In this document: positions 16,916 to 24,872 of the stretch, piece by piece
How positions within the stretch are numbered: the first letter of the stretch is position 1
Layout of the letters: the number at the start of each line of letters is the position of its first letter
NCBI GenBank assembly: GCA_002840535.1
Contig: PHBH01000046.1
Span: 1 to 56,370 of the forward strand
Length of the DNA: 56,370 nt
Source of the DNA: Deltaproteobacteria bacterium HGW-Deltaproteobacteria-15
Lineage (GTDB): Bacteria > Desulfobacterota > DSM-4660 > Desulfatiglandales > HGW-15
Direction of reading: 5' to 3'
Program-made: the position numbers and the translations under genes
The notes under the pieces: model-generated
Databases searched by the model: none
Seen by the model: the letters and a program-made list of their open reading frames with translations, nothing else
What the model was told of the DNA's origin: nothing

Positions 16916-17311
16916 TTAATCGGCTGTGATGATGAATTCGGGTGGGTTCACGATGTGGCGCTTGACGGCGCAGAGATCCATGACCCGGATGACGGCCTTT
17001 TTGTATTTGTCCGGAAACCCCGGAGGCAGTATCAGGTTGATGTTGAATTTCTGGCAGGCTTGTTTTCGTTCATCCCACTCATAGGTCATGGTCAGCCCCA
17101 TGCCCTCTGACGGAATCTCGCGGGTCTGGCAGAACTCCAAGGCATAGACGCCTGCGCAGGTGGCTATGGATGCCACAAAGAGATGAAAAGGTTCCGGCGC
17201 GGTACCTTCTCCACCGTTCTCAATCGTTTGGTCCGTATGAATAATCCTGTCATTGATTCGGGCATAAACCTTTTTCCCGCCCGGGAACGTCACATCGATG
17301 ACTTTGTTCAT
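16916..17311 (-). CDS. OsmC-family protein
   Basis: A 131-residue OsmC/Ohr-fold protein (PEPFHLFVASIATCAGVYALEFC and a C-terminal Cys in VMDLCAVKRHI). The first Cys in IATCAGVYA is at the place of the reactive Cys of OsmC proteins, which reduce organic hydroperoxides or act on sulfane sulfur; the second Cys also matches. Good ribosome binding site GAAAGGAG. It follows the cation transporter gene by 18 nt on the same strand, so it is probably the last intact gene of the operon that begins at 20860. Confidence 0.88.
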   Translation of the reverse strand: MNKVIDVTFPGGKKVYARINDRIIHTDQTIENGGEGTAPEPFHLFVASIATCAGVYALEFCQTREIPSEGMGLTMTYEWDERKQACQKFNINLILPPGFPDKYKKAVIRVMDLCAVKRHIVNPPEFIITAD

Positions 17312-17329
17312 GTCTGGAGATCTCCTTTC

Positions 17330-18622
17330 TCATTCCTTTCCCCGCACTGAGCGAGCGAGAATCGCTTCCTCGACGGCTTCATCCATGTTGTTCTTCGAAG
17401 TGATACCAACCCTTATTCCTGCATTTGCCATGACGTACCCCGGACCTTTTCGCGAGAGGTCCTCCCGCATCAGGACATCATCGACGTTCTCCTGGACCAG
17501 CCATTCGGCCACGCGGATTCCTTTGGCCACATCCACCTTGCAATGGGGGTTCTCCCGCACCTCCCGATTCTCCACAACACCCCCCTCAAGTCGCACCGTC
17601 ACAAAGGCAAAGTAGGGAGAGTCTCCGAAATGATCGCTCACCGATCCTTCCCGATCAGCCAACGGTATGGCTATCCGCGCATAGGAACGGGCCTGCGGCT
17701 CATAGTGAATGGTGACCCGTTCCACATGAGGGATCTTTTCCCGAATCTCGTGTTCGAGGGCTTCGCTGATCTGGTGGGCCCGCTGGAGATCGTCCGTTCT
17801 CAGTCTCACGTTTGCCTGGAGAAATCGAAAGCGTCCGGCGTTTCTGCCCATGAGCGATGACACCTCGGCCACCATGGGGTGATGCTCCAGGATCCCTCTG
17901 ACCCGGGCCAGGGTATCGAAATCAATGGAGGCGTCGAGGAGTACCCTCATGCCGTCGGAGAGCAGTTCCCATCCTGCCCAGGCGATGAATATCAGCACCA
18001 GTGCCGCTGCGAGCTGATCGATAGAGATCCCATAAACTGCAAGGTTCCATCCAAAATAGCCCGGCAACACGGATCCAAGCACCACGATGGAAGAAAGGAC
18101 ATCCACCTGCCTGTGTTGCGCCTCGGCAATCAGCGTGGGGGACTCGGTTCTTCGCCCCACCCTGACGGCATACCGGCCGAAGAGATAGGTTGCCACGACC
18201 CCGAAAAGAAGCATGACCACCACGCCCACGGAGATCGCGGGCGGAGCAACGGCCCCGGCAAGGACCTCCCGGGCAATTTCATACCCTGCGAAAAAGATCG
18301 ACAAGGCCACAAAGACGGAGATGAGGTTTTCTATCTTGTACAGGCCAAGGGGAAAGGAAGGGGTTTTTCGTACGGATAGTTTCAGTCCTCCCAAAAGCAC
18401 CAGGGAGGCCACGGCGTCGGTTCCCGAATCGATGGCGCCGGCGGTCACAGCCAGGCTGCTCGAATAATAGGCAAGGACGGACTTCATGAGCGCGAGAGCG
18501 AGGTTCAACAAAAAGGCATACAGGGCAACCTTCTGTATGAGATTGGACTCTCCGGCGGTGGTTCTATCGGATTCTGAATCTGAGTGAAGAGATTTCATTG
18601 TAATCACGGCTTGAAATGCCAT
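17330..18622 (-). CDS. Cation diffusion facilitator with C-terminal NifX domain
   Basis: The N-terminal half is a CDF transporter (about six membrane segments; the metal-site region AGAIDSGTDAVASL and EAQHRQVDVLSS with the HxxxD of the family), followed by the cytoplasmic CDF domain. From about residue 320 a NifX/FeMo-cofactor-type domain follows (RIAIPLADREGSVSDHFGDS, PYFAFVTVRLEGG). Combining metal efflux with a cofactor-binding domain is unusual and suggests sensing or delivery of the exported metal. Start at 18622 follows GAGGG; a longer reading begins at 18673. Confidence 0.85.
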   Translation of the reverse strand: MAFQAVITMKSLHSDSESDRTTAGESNLIQKVALYAFLLNLALALMKSVLAYYSSSLAVTAGAIDSGTDAVASLVLLGGLKLSVRKTPSFPLGLYKIENLISVFVALSIFFAGYEIAREVLAGAVAPPAISVGVVVMLLFGVVATYLFGRYAVRVGRRTESPTLIAEAQHRQVDVLSSIVVLGSVLPGYFGWNLAVYGISIDQLAAALVLIFIAWAGWELLSDGMRVLLDASIDFDTLARVRGILEHHPMVAEVSSLMGRNAGRFRFLQANVRLRTDDLQRAHQISEALEHEIREKIPHVERVTIHYEPQARSYARIAIPLADREGSVSDHFGDSPYFAFVTVRLEGGVVENREVRENPHCKVDVAKGIRVAEWLVQENVDDVLMREDLSRKGPGYVMANAGIRVGITSKNNMDEAVEEAILARSVRGKE

Positions 18623-18683
18623 TTCCTTTGATTCCCTCGTCCCTGCCTGTCGGAGGTTGCGTCCGGCCGTCAATATGAGCCGT

Positions 18684-19217
18684 TCAGTCGTGACGCGGTC
18701 GGGAATCCACCAAGACGCCGACGATGAACCCCACGCAAAGCGACCCTGCCACTGTCAGAAGCGCAAGGGCCAGGACGAAGGTCCAGCCGAAAAATGAAAT
18801 CATGATCGGCAGGAGGAAAGGCTTGACTGCTCGATTCACAAGAAACACAGCGAGTAAAGAATGTTCAACTCCCTTTTCACGAAGGTCCTTGAGCATAGGG
18901 TACCAGGCATAAATGGGTCCGGCCGAAATGATCCCCCCAGCGGCCGAGAGAAGATTTCTCTTGATGGATGTCCCTTTTCCCATGAATTTCGTAAAGTGCG
19001 GCGGCTTCAGGAAAACATTCATTCCGATCATGAGAAGGAAAACCAGGCATAGCGGCAGCAAGACATGAGACAAAACGCTCATACTGCTCCGTAGCGCCAT
19101 AATGGTTTTTGCCGGATCTACCTGCCAAAGCACAAGATACAGGGCTAGAACCGCCGCAGGGAAGACCGCCTGCAGTGGAACCACTACCTTCCGACCTTTT
19201 GATCCACTAGCTGTCAA
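18684..19217 (-). CDS. Permease half (four to five membrane segments)
   Basis: A 177-residue integral membrane protein with hydrophobic segments such as VFPAAVLALYLVLW and VLLPLCLVFLLMIGMNVF. The central motif LLSAAGGIISAGPIYAWYPM resembles the repeated half of DUF318/ArsP-type permeases. The preceding gene carries the other half fused to NifX, so the two together probably make one transporter. The start at 19217 is 6 nt after the stop of that gene. Confidence 0.72.
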   Translation of the reverse strand: MTASGSKGRKVVVPLQAVFPAAVLALYLVLWQVDPAKTIMALRSSMSVLSHVLLPLCLVFLLMIGMNVFLKPPHFTKFMGKGTSIKRNLLSAAGGIISAGPIYAWYPMLKDLREKGVEHSLLAVFLVNRAVKPFLLPIMISFFGWTFVLALALLTVAGSLCVGFIVGVLVDSRPRHD

Positions 19218-19223
19218 ATCAAA

Positions 19224-20018
19224 CTACGCTCCTGAAAATCTCATGATCAGCGTCATCGAAAAGGATATCGCTATTGAGAGAGCAAAACAGGAGAGATTTC
19301 GAACTACAGCAAATTTCCATCCCAAAGCGGCGATTTCAGCAGGCAACTGCAAAAGACCGACAGTGACCCAAGAGCAAATAAACGCCGTCACTGCGCCGAG
19401 GCTTACCCCCAGTTCGAGCAATTTCTCGCCGATGATATAGCTGCTGATGGGGTTGCCGGCAAACACGCTTCCCAACGAAGCGGACCAGAAAGAATCCCAC
19501 CACAGACTACCGGAAAAGAGAGAGGAAAGGAACTCTTCCGACAGGAAGGCGCTGAAAAGACCCGCCAAAAAAATTACCCCTATGGTCACAGGCAACAGGT
19601 TCCTGATCTGCCTGGAACCGCTTCGAAACGCCTGAGCAGCGACTTCGCGGTCTATCTTCCATGTGATCGTCGGCAGATCCCCGGTCTCTTCGATTCGACT
19701 ATTCCGATTTTGGTTTTTGAATTGCTCGACGATCTCCGCTACCGTGCCACTCATCCCCGTGACAATTCTCACGCCATGAGCAGAGAGGTACTTCTCTGCA
19801 ATGGGGCTACACCATTTTACAAGGAGAACGTCGCACTTTTTTGCGATAACCAGGGCAACCATCTGCATTCCGGAGCCGTTTCCAGAATCCCTGGGAGTCC
19901 GAAAGGCTTCAAATACCTTCGATTGAAGATCTACGACTACCAGGTGCGACGCATGTCCCAACCTGTCGCCTGACTTGGCGTCGAGATCCGCGCCTTCTGC
20001 GGGAACGGCAACCTTCAA
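19224..20018 (-). CDS. NifX domain fused to permease half
   Basis: Begins with a NifX-type domain (KVAVPAEGADLDAKSGDRLG, GMSGTVAEIVEQF), then about four membrane segments (LLPVTIGVIFLAGLFSAFL, LGSVFAGNPISSYIIGEKLL) like the other half of a DUF318-type permease. Length from a TTG start at 20018, placed by the strong GAGGAAGGAAG and by the usual start of NifX domains; an ATG at 20066 is the alternative. With the next gene it would form a split transporter carrying its own cofactor- or metal-binding sensor domain. Substrate unknown. Confidence 0.75.
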   Translation of the reverse strand: MKVAVPAEGADLDAKSGDRLGHASHLVVVDLQSKVFEAFRTPRDSGNGSGMQMVALVIAKKCDVLLVKWCSPIAEKYLSAHGVRIVTGMSGTVAEIVEQFKNQNRNSRIEETGDLPTITWKIDREVAAQAFRSGSRQIRNLLPVTIGVIFLAGLFSAFLSEEFLSSLFSGSLWWDSFWSASLGSVFAGNPISSYIIGEKLLELGVSLGAVTAFICSWVTVGLLQLPAEIAALGWKFAVVRNLSCFALSIAISFSMTLIMRFSGA

Positions 20019-20128
20019 GCCATCTTCCTTCCTCTGATGCTCGGTAATCCTCCTTGAATTTCGCATACGGTGCCTCGATGTCCGGGACGCATATTTGTCA
20101 AAGTGATCAACTGGCGGTCAACCATAGT

Positions 20129-20617
20129 TCATATTCTTTCATGCTGTTCTTTAGCGGGCTTGACCAGCGCAAGACATGGTTTCCGCAGGATTGTCCCCTT
20201 CGGTAGTTGCTTCATTCGGTACTTGCGGAGAACCTTTCCCAGCGCTTCCGACGCAAGGAATGCGCAGTGACGATCTTTTTCAGGGAGACCACCCATGAAT
20301 TCCATGATTCCTTCACCGGTAATCTTGCCAAGCTCATCCGAACTCTTTCCGAGTGCCAGTTTTACGGCAAAAAAGCAGCAGAGCGAGCAAGCAGTGCAAC
20401 CGGTTGTCTGAAAATTGGCTTGTTCGACCTTGTCGCCTTCAAATCTCAGGAAAATGCATATCCCGTCTCCCCCGGAACAGGCGGAAGCGCTGTATCCGCC
20501 GGGGGTATCCAAGAACGCCCGGTATAGGGGGTTTAGCCATTTCTCACACTCCTCCGGCTTGCAGGCCGCGCTTGTTCCCTCGTTGATGCCGGCCACCTCA
20601 TCCTTATCTTCGTTCAT
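20129..20617 (-). CDS. NifU-like iron-sulfur scaffold protein
   Basis: A 162-residue protein with the NifU/IscU N-terminal fold: TTGCTACSLCCFFAVKLALG carries a run of four Cys instead of the usual one or two, and EKDRHCAFLASEALG supplies the conserved third-position Cys. Start at 20617 follows TGGAGGAACC; the frame upstream to 20656 has no good site. The second gene of the sigma-54 operon starting at 20860. Probably holds an Fe-S or mixed-metal cluster for a neighbour. Related genes occur at 24361 and 27535. Confidence 0.85.
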   Translation of the reverse strand: MNEDKDEVAGINEGTSAACKPEECEKWLNPLYRAFLDTPGGYSASACSGGDGICIFLRFEGDKVEQANFQTTGCTACSLCCFFAVKLALGKSSDELGKITGEGIMEFMGGLPEKDRHCAFLASEALGKVLRKYRMKQLPKGTILRKPCLALVKPAKEQHERI

Positions 20618-20674
20618 CGGGGTTCCTCCACAGGAATTCTTATGCATGCGTCGCAAGCGATTGGGCAGAAGCCC

Positions 20675-20860
20675 TCAAATTTCGGTGAGGGTGATCGCCC
20701 CTTGCTCGAAAACCTCTACGCAGCTTTCGCAACCAATACATTCGTCCGCGTTGACCGGCACCGCCTTTTCATTTTGTATTTCGTAGACGTCCACGGGACA
20801 AACCTCTGCGCACTCACCGCAGCCGATACATTTTTCTTCGTTTATCTCAGGCAGGTAGGC
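20675..20860 (-). CDS. Small 4Fe-4S ferredoxin with one incomplete cluster site
   Basis: Bacterial-type 61-residue ferredoxin. The first cluster site is complete (CIGCGECAEVCPVD). The second reads CIGCESCVEVFEQG, with Phe in place of the fourth Cys (or with the ligand from elsewhere), so a 3Fe-4S cluster or only one cluster is possible. Start at 20860 (MAYLPE) follows AAGGGGGTG. First gene after the sigma-54 promoter at 20933. Confidence 0.85.
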   Translation of the reverse strand, partial: AYLPEINEEKCIGCGECAEVCPVDVYEIQNEKAVPVNADECIGCESCVEVFEQGAITLTEI

Positions 20861-20932
20861 CATACCTAAACACCCCCTTTCTTCTTCGGAGAAAGACATG
20901 ATCAAATGGCAAGAGGTCCACTGTGAACCTCA

Positions 20933-20947
20933 GCAATCCACGTGCCG
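20933..20947 (-). promoter_or_regulatory. Sigma-54 promoter of the ferredoxin/NifU/permease operon
   Basis: Minus strand CGGCACGTGGATTGC, about 73 bp before the start at 20860, correct spacing. Same word as at 14540. Confidence 0.87.
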
Positions 20948-21042
20948 TTTGGAAATGAATAGGAGTCGGGATTGTTATCTTCTAGTTCCAATAGCTTGGG
21001 AGCGGCGAGAGTAGAGTACAGGTCTCAGAGGCAATAAGAGGA

Positions 21043-21090
21043 GTCGCATCTTAGCGACCATCCATGCTTCGGAATTCGCGACGGCGCGAC
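21043..21090. promoter_or_regulatory. Paired GTCGC/GCGAC activator sites, second type
   Basis: GTCGC-N6-GCGAC (21043-21058) and TTCGC-N6-GCGAC (21075-21090), 32 bp apart, 97-145 bp above the sigma-54 promoter at 20933. The same layout and flanking words (GAGTCGCATCT, ATGCTT) recur at 26720-26769. Confidence 0.7.
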
Positions 21091-21167
21091 TTTAGTCCGA
21101 CCTCTCTTCCGGGACGATTTCATCCCAATCCATTCAATAGTGGAGAATCCGCCCAGAGACGCTTTTT

Positions 21168-21234
21168 TGAGCATACGCTCAAAAATAAGCATTGACTCCT
21201 TATTTTCTAGAATTATAATTTGAGCGTACGCTCA
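21168..21234 (+). promoter_or_regulatory. Sigma-70 promoter flanked by two TGAGC-N4-GCTCA operators
   Basis: Operators TGAGCATACGCTCA (21168-21181) and TGAGCGTACGCTCA (21221-21234) are perfect 14-bp palindromes apart from one position, with centres 53 bp (five helical turns) apart. Between them are TTGACT (21192-21197) and TATAAT (21214-21219) with 16-bp spacing. The second operator covers the start of transcription of the UPF0251 gene, so autorepression with looping is likely. Confidence 0.85.
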
Positions 21235-21248
21235 TAATTGGAGGACCG

Positions 21249-21587
21249 ATGCCAAGACCGAGAAAAATCCGTTGGGTCCAGGGACGTCCGATTGTCGCCG
21301 CCTTCGTTCCGGATCAGATTCCCCCCTGGGGAAGGGAAGAGGCGGTTCTTCCCCTCGAGGGTCTGGAGGCGATCAGGCTTTGCGATCTCCAGGGAATGGA
21401 TCATGAGTCGGCGGCGAACATGATGAACGTCTCGCGTCAGACGTTCGGCAGGATCCTCTCGGAGGCGAGAGCGGTCGTGGCTGATGCTCTGGTTGTGGGC
21501 AAGGTTCTCAAAATCGAGGGAGGCCATTTCGAGATGCCCCCTCGAGGAAGAGGACGTCACCGCCGCGGATGGCGCGGTGGATTTTAG
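21249..21587 (+). CDS. UPF0251 (DUF134) DNA-binding protein
   Basis: A 112-residue predicted helix-turn-helix regulator: LEGLEAIRLCDLQGMDHESAANMM and VSRQTFGRILSEARAVVADA form the sigma-factor-like HTH. It ends in a basic Arg-rich tail. GGAGGACCG precedes the start. The twin operators in its own promoter suggest autoregulation. UPF0251 genes commonly lie next to DUF5320, NifX and Mrp genes in anaerobes, which holds here; the signal is unknown. Confidence 0.88.
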   Translation: MPRPRKIRWVQGRPIVAAFVPDQIPPWGREEAVLPLEGLEAIRLCDLQGMDHESAANMMNVSRQTFGRILSEARAVVADALVVGKVLKIEGGHFEMPPRGRGRHRRGWRGGF

Positions 21588-21605
21588 AGTAAGGAGGTGT
21601 TTTCC

Positions 21606-21989
21606 ATGCCACGATTTGATGGAACAGGTCCTATGGGCGCAGGCCCCATGACAGGTGGAGCCCGCGGGTTCTGCAACCCTGCCTCCGCAGGATACGCCGG
21701 CTGGGGCAACAGAGGTTTCGGCTACGGTCGAGGACGGGGCCGGGGATTCAGGAGAGGGTTCGGACCGGGTTCAGGCTGGGGTCCTGGATATGCCCGGGGG
21801 GCATCGAGGGGCTTCTATCCGATGTGGGATGCCGGGTATGGTCCTACATACGGACCACGGTACGGGAATCCCTATGGAATGCATCCTGAAGACGAGCTCC
21901 AGGTGCTGAGGGAAGAGGCCGATGGCATAAAGAGCGAGCTTGAGGGAATAAACAAACGCATCCAGGAACTGGAGTCCAAATCTTCATAA
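21606..21989 (+). CDS. DUF5320-type Gly/Arg-rich small protein
   Basis: Starts MPRFDGTGPMGAGPMTGG, the conserved opening of DUF5320 proteins, followed by a low-complexity Gly/Arg/Tyr-rich middle (GYGRGRGRGFRRGFG) and a coiled-coil C-terminus (LREEADGIKSELEGINKRIQ). Ideal TAAGGAGGTG before the start at 21606. It is downstream of, and probably co-transcribed with, the UPF0251 regulator. Function unknown; it likely takes part in metal-cluster handling judged by company only. Confidence 0.8.
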   Translation: MPRFDGTGPMGAGPMTGGARGFCNPASAGYAGWGNRGFGYGRGRGRGFRRGFGPGSGWGPGYARGASRGFYPMWDAGYGPTYGPRYGNPYGMHPEDELQVLREEADGIKSELEGINKRIQELESKSS

Positions 21990-22058
21990 CCGTAAAACTT
22001 CATGCCAAATCTCACTACCGGCCTCTCCTCGGATTCAGGGGAGAGGCCATTGTTACGG

Positions 22059-22298
22059 TTATTGCCAGATACGACCATTTATCCCCAATGGCAGAGCATA
22101 ATCCGTAAAGGTGTCGTTGCGTGCATAGTCCATAATGTCCGGAGTGCAATCGCGATTCGTCCTGTACTCGCACTCAGAGCAATCCAGATGTGGCCAGAGC
22201 TTCTTCGATGCCTCATTGAGGCAGATTGCATAGTGAGGGCAAAAGGGATTCCTCGCCCCCTTTCTGTTCTTAGGACACCTTTCCCGACTCATGACCAA
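22059..22298 (-). CDS. Small Cys-rich protein
   Basis: A 79-residue protein with cysteines in CPKNRKGARNPFCPHYAIC and LDCSECEYRTNRDC, reminiscent of small Cys-rich (metal-binding) proteins common in Deltaproteobacteria. It is last in the operon running from 26568 to 22059. Start could be internal. Function not recognised. Confidence 0.6.
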   Translation of the reverse strand: MVMSRERCPKNRKGARNPFCPHYAICLNEASKKLWPHLDCSECEYRTNRDCTPDIMDYARNDTFTDYALPLGINGRIWQ

Positions 22299-22347
22299 GC
22301 CTCCCGATGCTCGGTATTCCTCTCTTCGTCAAAAGGAATCTCCATCC

Positions 22348-22590
22348 CTACCCCCGCGTCATGGTCGATCCGCATTTGGGGCAATTCTGCTGATAACAAG
22401 GGCTCCCCATCTGATGGGCTGCTCTTTCACCACAGTTCGGGCAAACACAATTTCCGCCCGGGCCTGCGCCAAAGCCGCCTCCTCGCCCTTTTCCCCCGCT
22501 CCTTCCGCTACTGCCACCGCCGCCTTTACCCATGCCCCTGCCTGTTCCAGGACCCTGGCCCCTTGGGCCGGTTCCGTCTCCTCTTGGCAT
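22348..22590 (-). CDS. DUF5320-like Gly-rich protein with zinc-ribbon tail
   Basis: Starts MPRGDGTGPRGQGPGTGRGM, then a Gly-rich stretch and CPNCGERAAHQM plus CPKCGSTMTRG, giving two CxxC pairs (likely zinc ribbon). Start at 22590 follows AAGGAGGTGAG. It follows the ATPase gene at 22632 and is part of the same operon. Confidence 0.75.
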   Translation of the reverse strand: MPRGDGTGPRGQGPGTGRGMGKGGGGSSGRSGGKGRGGGFGAGPGGNCVCPNCGERAAHQMGSPCYQQNCPKCGSTMTRG

Positions 22591-22631
22591 TTTACTCACC
22601 TCCTTTTTTTGGTTTAACGGTAAAGCACCTT

Positions 22632-23498
22632 TCAAATCTCCATGGCCTTTGCCAGATTCTTCCAGATATTTCTGACTGCTCCCGCGCCCTCGGAATGTCC
22701 GTCATATTCAAAAATGGTCTTCCCCTGCACCATCGCCTTTGTAAAGACCGGGTCGAATGGGATTCGACCCACCACCCTTATCTCTTTCTCCCGGGCAAAG
22801 TCTTCTATGCCCTGTGCCTGTTCCGGATTGAGATCGAACTTGTTTACGCAGACCATGGCCGGAACCTTGAAAAAGGCCGCCAGTTCCGCCACTCGCTCCA
22901 TGTCATGCCTGCCGGAGACTGTGGGTTCCGCCACGATGAGGACCGCCGTGGACCCTCCAAGGGAAGCGATCACCGGGCATCCTATTCCCGGAGGGCCGTC
23001 TGTGAGCAGCAGATCGAGGTTGTTCTCTTCCGCAAGCTTCTTCCCCTGCTGACGGATGAGTGTCACGAGCTTGCCGGAGTTTTCTTCTGCAATGCCCAGC
23101 CTGGCATGGGCCATGGGGCCGAAGCGGGTGCTGGAGATAAACCACTCACCGCATGTCTTCAGTGGAAAGGAAATCGCTTCCTCCGGGCAGAAATAGTGAC
23201 ACACGCCGCAGCCTTCGCAGGCGACAGGGTCCACGACAAAATCCTCACCGATGGCTTTCCACCTGCACAGACCCCTGCAAAGACCGCATTGGGTGCATTT
23301 ATCCTGGTTGATTATCGCCGTATGACCGGAGTCGAAGTCGTGACGCTCTCTGACCTGGGGGTTCATGATGAGGTGAAGATCGGCTGCATCCACATCAGCG
23401 TCGCAGAGCACCTTCCCCGTTGCGAGAGCCGCGAATGCGGCCAATATGCTCGTTTTTCCCGTTCCACCCTTGCCGCTTATGACAACCAGTTCTTTCAT
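22632..23498 (-). CDS. MinD-type ATPase with inserted ferredoxin domain (1)
   Basis: A ParA/MinD-type ATPase with the deviant Walker A motif SGKGGTGKTSIL at the N-terminus. An insert carries two 4Fe-4S motifs: CTQCGLCRGLC and CEGCGVCHYFCPEEAI. LLTDGPPGIGCPVIA is the Walker B region. Together with its partner it matches the two MinD-like ATPases of the orange protein (ORP) system in Desulfovibrio vulgaris, which are encoded beside NifX-type proteins. It follows the paralog gene with overlapping start and stop (23498) so they are coupled. Confidence 0.9.
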   Translation of the reverse strand: MKELVVISGKGGTGKTSILAAFAALATGKVLCDADVDAADLHLIMNPQVRERHDFDSGHTAIINQDKCTQCGLCRGLCRWKAIGEDFVVDPVACEGCGVCHYFCPEEAISFPLKTCGEWFISSTRFGPMAHARLGIAEENSGKLVTLIRQQGKKLAEENNLDLLLTDGPPGIGCPVIASLGGSTAVLIVAEPTVSGRHDMERVAELAAFFKVPAMVCVNKFDLNPEQAQGIEDFAREKEIRVVGRIPFDPVFTKAMVQGKTIFEYDGHSEGAGAVRNIWKNLAKAMEI

Positions 23499-24364
23499 CA
23501 GAGTAACCCCGCTTCATCTTTTTCGCCATGTGAGACAATCTGTTCGATTTGATGGTAAAGGTTGAGGAATTTCTCTTTCCATTCGGGCATCACCTCAACG
23601 ATCATCTGTCCCCTTGAGTAGGCCTCTGCAATCAGCCGATCAAAGGGGATCTCCATGAGCACGGGGATCCCCTCCTCCTCTGCATAAATTCTTGCCTGAT
23701 CATCGCCCATGTCCGAACGATTGATGACCAGCCCACAGGGAATTCCCAGGATTCTCGCCGCCCCGACAGCAAGCTTGAGGTCGTGAAGCCCGAAAGGGGT
23801 AGGCTCGGTTACCAGGAGAACGAAATCCGCCCCTTTCATGGCCGCGATCACCGGGCACGACGTACCGGGCGGGGCATCGATGATGGTCCGCATCCGCGAC
23901 TGCGTATATTCCCGGACTTTTCTGATGAGAGGCGGAGACATGGCCTCTCCCACCCTCAATCTGCCGTGCACGAATTCCAGACCGTTTCTGTAGCCAAACT
24001 CGACTACACCCAGTTCGCGCCCAACCTCTGTAATAGCCTTCTCGGGGCATACCTCCATACACCCGCCGCAACTGTGACAGAGCTCATGAAAAGGCAGCAC
24101 GGTTTCACCGATAACCACAATGGCTTTATATTGGCAGATCTCTCCGCATTTCCCGCACAGGGTGCACTTTCCCGCATCCACTTCAGGTACAGGGGTGGAG
24201 ACGGTTCTGACTCCATCCATGGTTGGGTGGATAAAGAGATGGGCGTTGGGTTCCTCTACATCGCAGTCCAGAAGTTGAACATTGGATTCAAGGGATACCG
24301 CCAGATTGGTGGCCACGGTCGTCTTTCCGGTCCCTCCTTTTCCACTTGCTATGCTGATGATCAT
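23498..24364 (-). CDS. MinD-type ATPase with inserted ferredoxin domain (2)
   Basis: Paralog of the downstream ATPase: Walker A ASGKGGTGKTTVATNLA, cluster motifs CTLCGKCGEICQYKA and CHSCGGCMEVCPEKAI, Walker B IIDAPPGTSCPVIAAM. The start overlaps the stop of the NifU-like gene (24361-24364), indicating coupling. The pair may form a heterodimer that uses ATP to load or transfer a metal-sulfur cluster on NifX-type partner proteins; this is the proposal for ORP relatives, not shown here. Confidence 0.9.
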   Translation of the reverse strand: MIISIASGKGGTGKTTVATNLAVSLESNVQLLDCDVEEPNAHLFIHPTMDGVRTVSTPVPEVDAGKCTLCGKCGEICQYKAIVVIGETVLPFHELCHSCGGCMEVCPEKAITEVGRELGVVEFGYRNGLEFVHGRLRVGEAMSPPLIRKVREYTQSRMRTIIDAPPGTSCPVIAAMKGADFVLLVTEPTPFGLHDLKLAVGAARILGIPCGLVINRSDMGDDQARIYAEEEGIPVLMEIPFDRLIAEAYSRGQMIVEVMPEWKEKFLNLYHQIEQIVSHGEKDEAGLL

Positions 24365-24816
24365 TTGTCACTCCTATTCCCCTTCAGCTGTTTCTTCATA
24401 TATTGGTCAAGGGCCTCCTGTAATGTTTGCGCAGCGAGAAAGGCGCAGTGCCGGTCCTCCTCGGGCAGACCGCCGAGAACACTGATGATCAATTCGCCCG
24501 TTATCTCCGTAATCTCTTCAGGACTCTTGCCCTGGGCAAGCTCGGCTGCGAAGGAACCGCAAATGGTGCTGGACCCACATCCATCAGTCTGGAACATCAC
24601 CTCTTTAACCCTGTTCTTTTCAAATCTCAGGAAAATTTCCATTCTGTCGCCGCATGTCCCGATGATACGGCCGTACCCATCCGGATCTCGCATGCCGCCC
24701 ATATAAAGAGGCTTAAGCCACCTCTCAAAAGCGACTTGTCCGTATGCCTTTCTTGTCTCTTCGTAGACTTGGCTCTGTAAGCCTCTGGTAAAATCATCGA
24801 AATCGTCAGTCATCAT
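24361..24816 (-). CDS. NifU-like scaffold protein
   Basis: A 151-residue NifU_N-like protein with TDGCGSSTICGSFAAELA and EEDRHCAFLAAQTL, so the three scaffold Cys positions are present (first, second, third site). It overlaps the MinD-type ATPase gene by 4 nt. Start ATG ATG at 24816/24813 after GAGGAATTC. It shares about the same segment with the 27535 gene (FDDF, YGQVAFERWLKPL), so these two are recent paralogs. Confidence 0.88.
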   Translation of the reverse strand: MMTDDFDDFTRGLQSQVYEETRKAYGQVAFERWLKPLYMGGMRDPDGYGRIIGTCGDRMEIFLRFEKNRVKEVMFQTDGCGSSTICGSFAAELAQGKSPEEITEITGELIISVLGGLPEEDRHCAFLAAQTLQEALDQYMKKQLKGNRSDK

Positions 24817-24872
24817 GAATTCCTCGCTCCCTATTTCCGACCAGGTCTCCCTGGGAGTTTAGATACGGTTCA

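Noticed and set aside
22002..23552. Long open frame on the plus strand (516 codons)
   Set aside because: It is antisense to the MinD-type ATPase and DUF5320 genes, which have clear motifs and ribosome sites; no domain seen.
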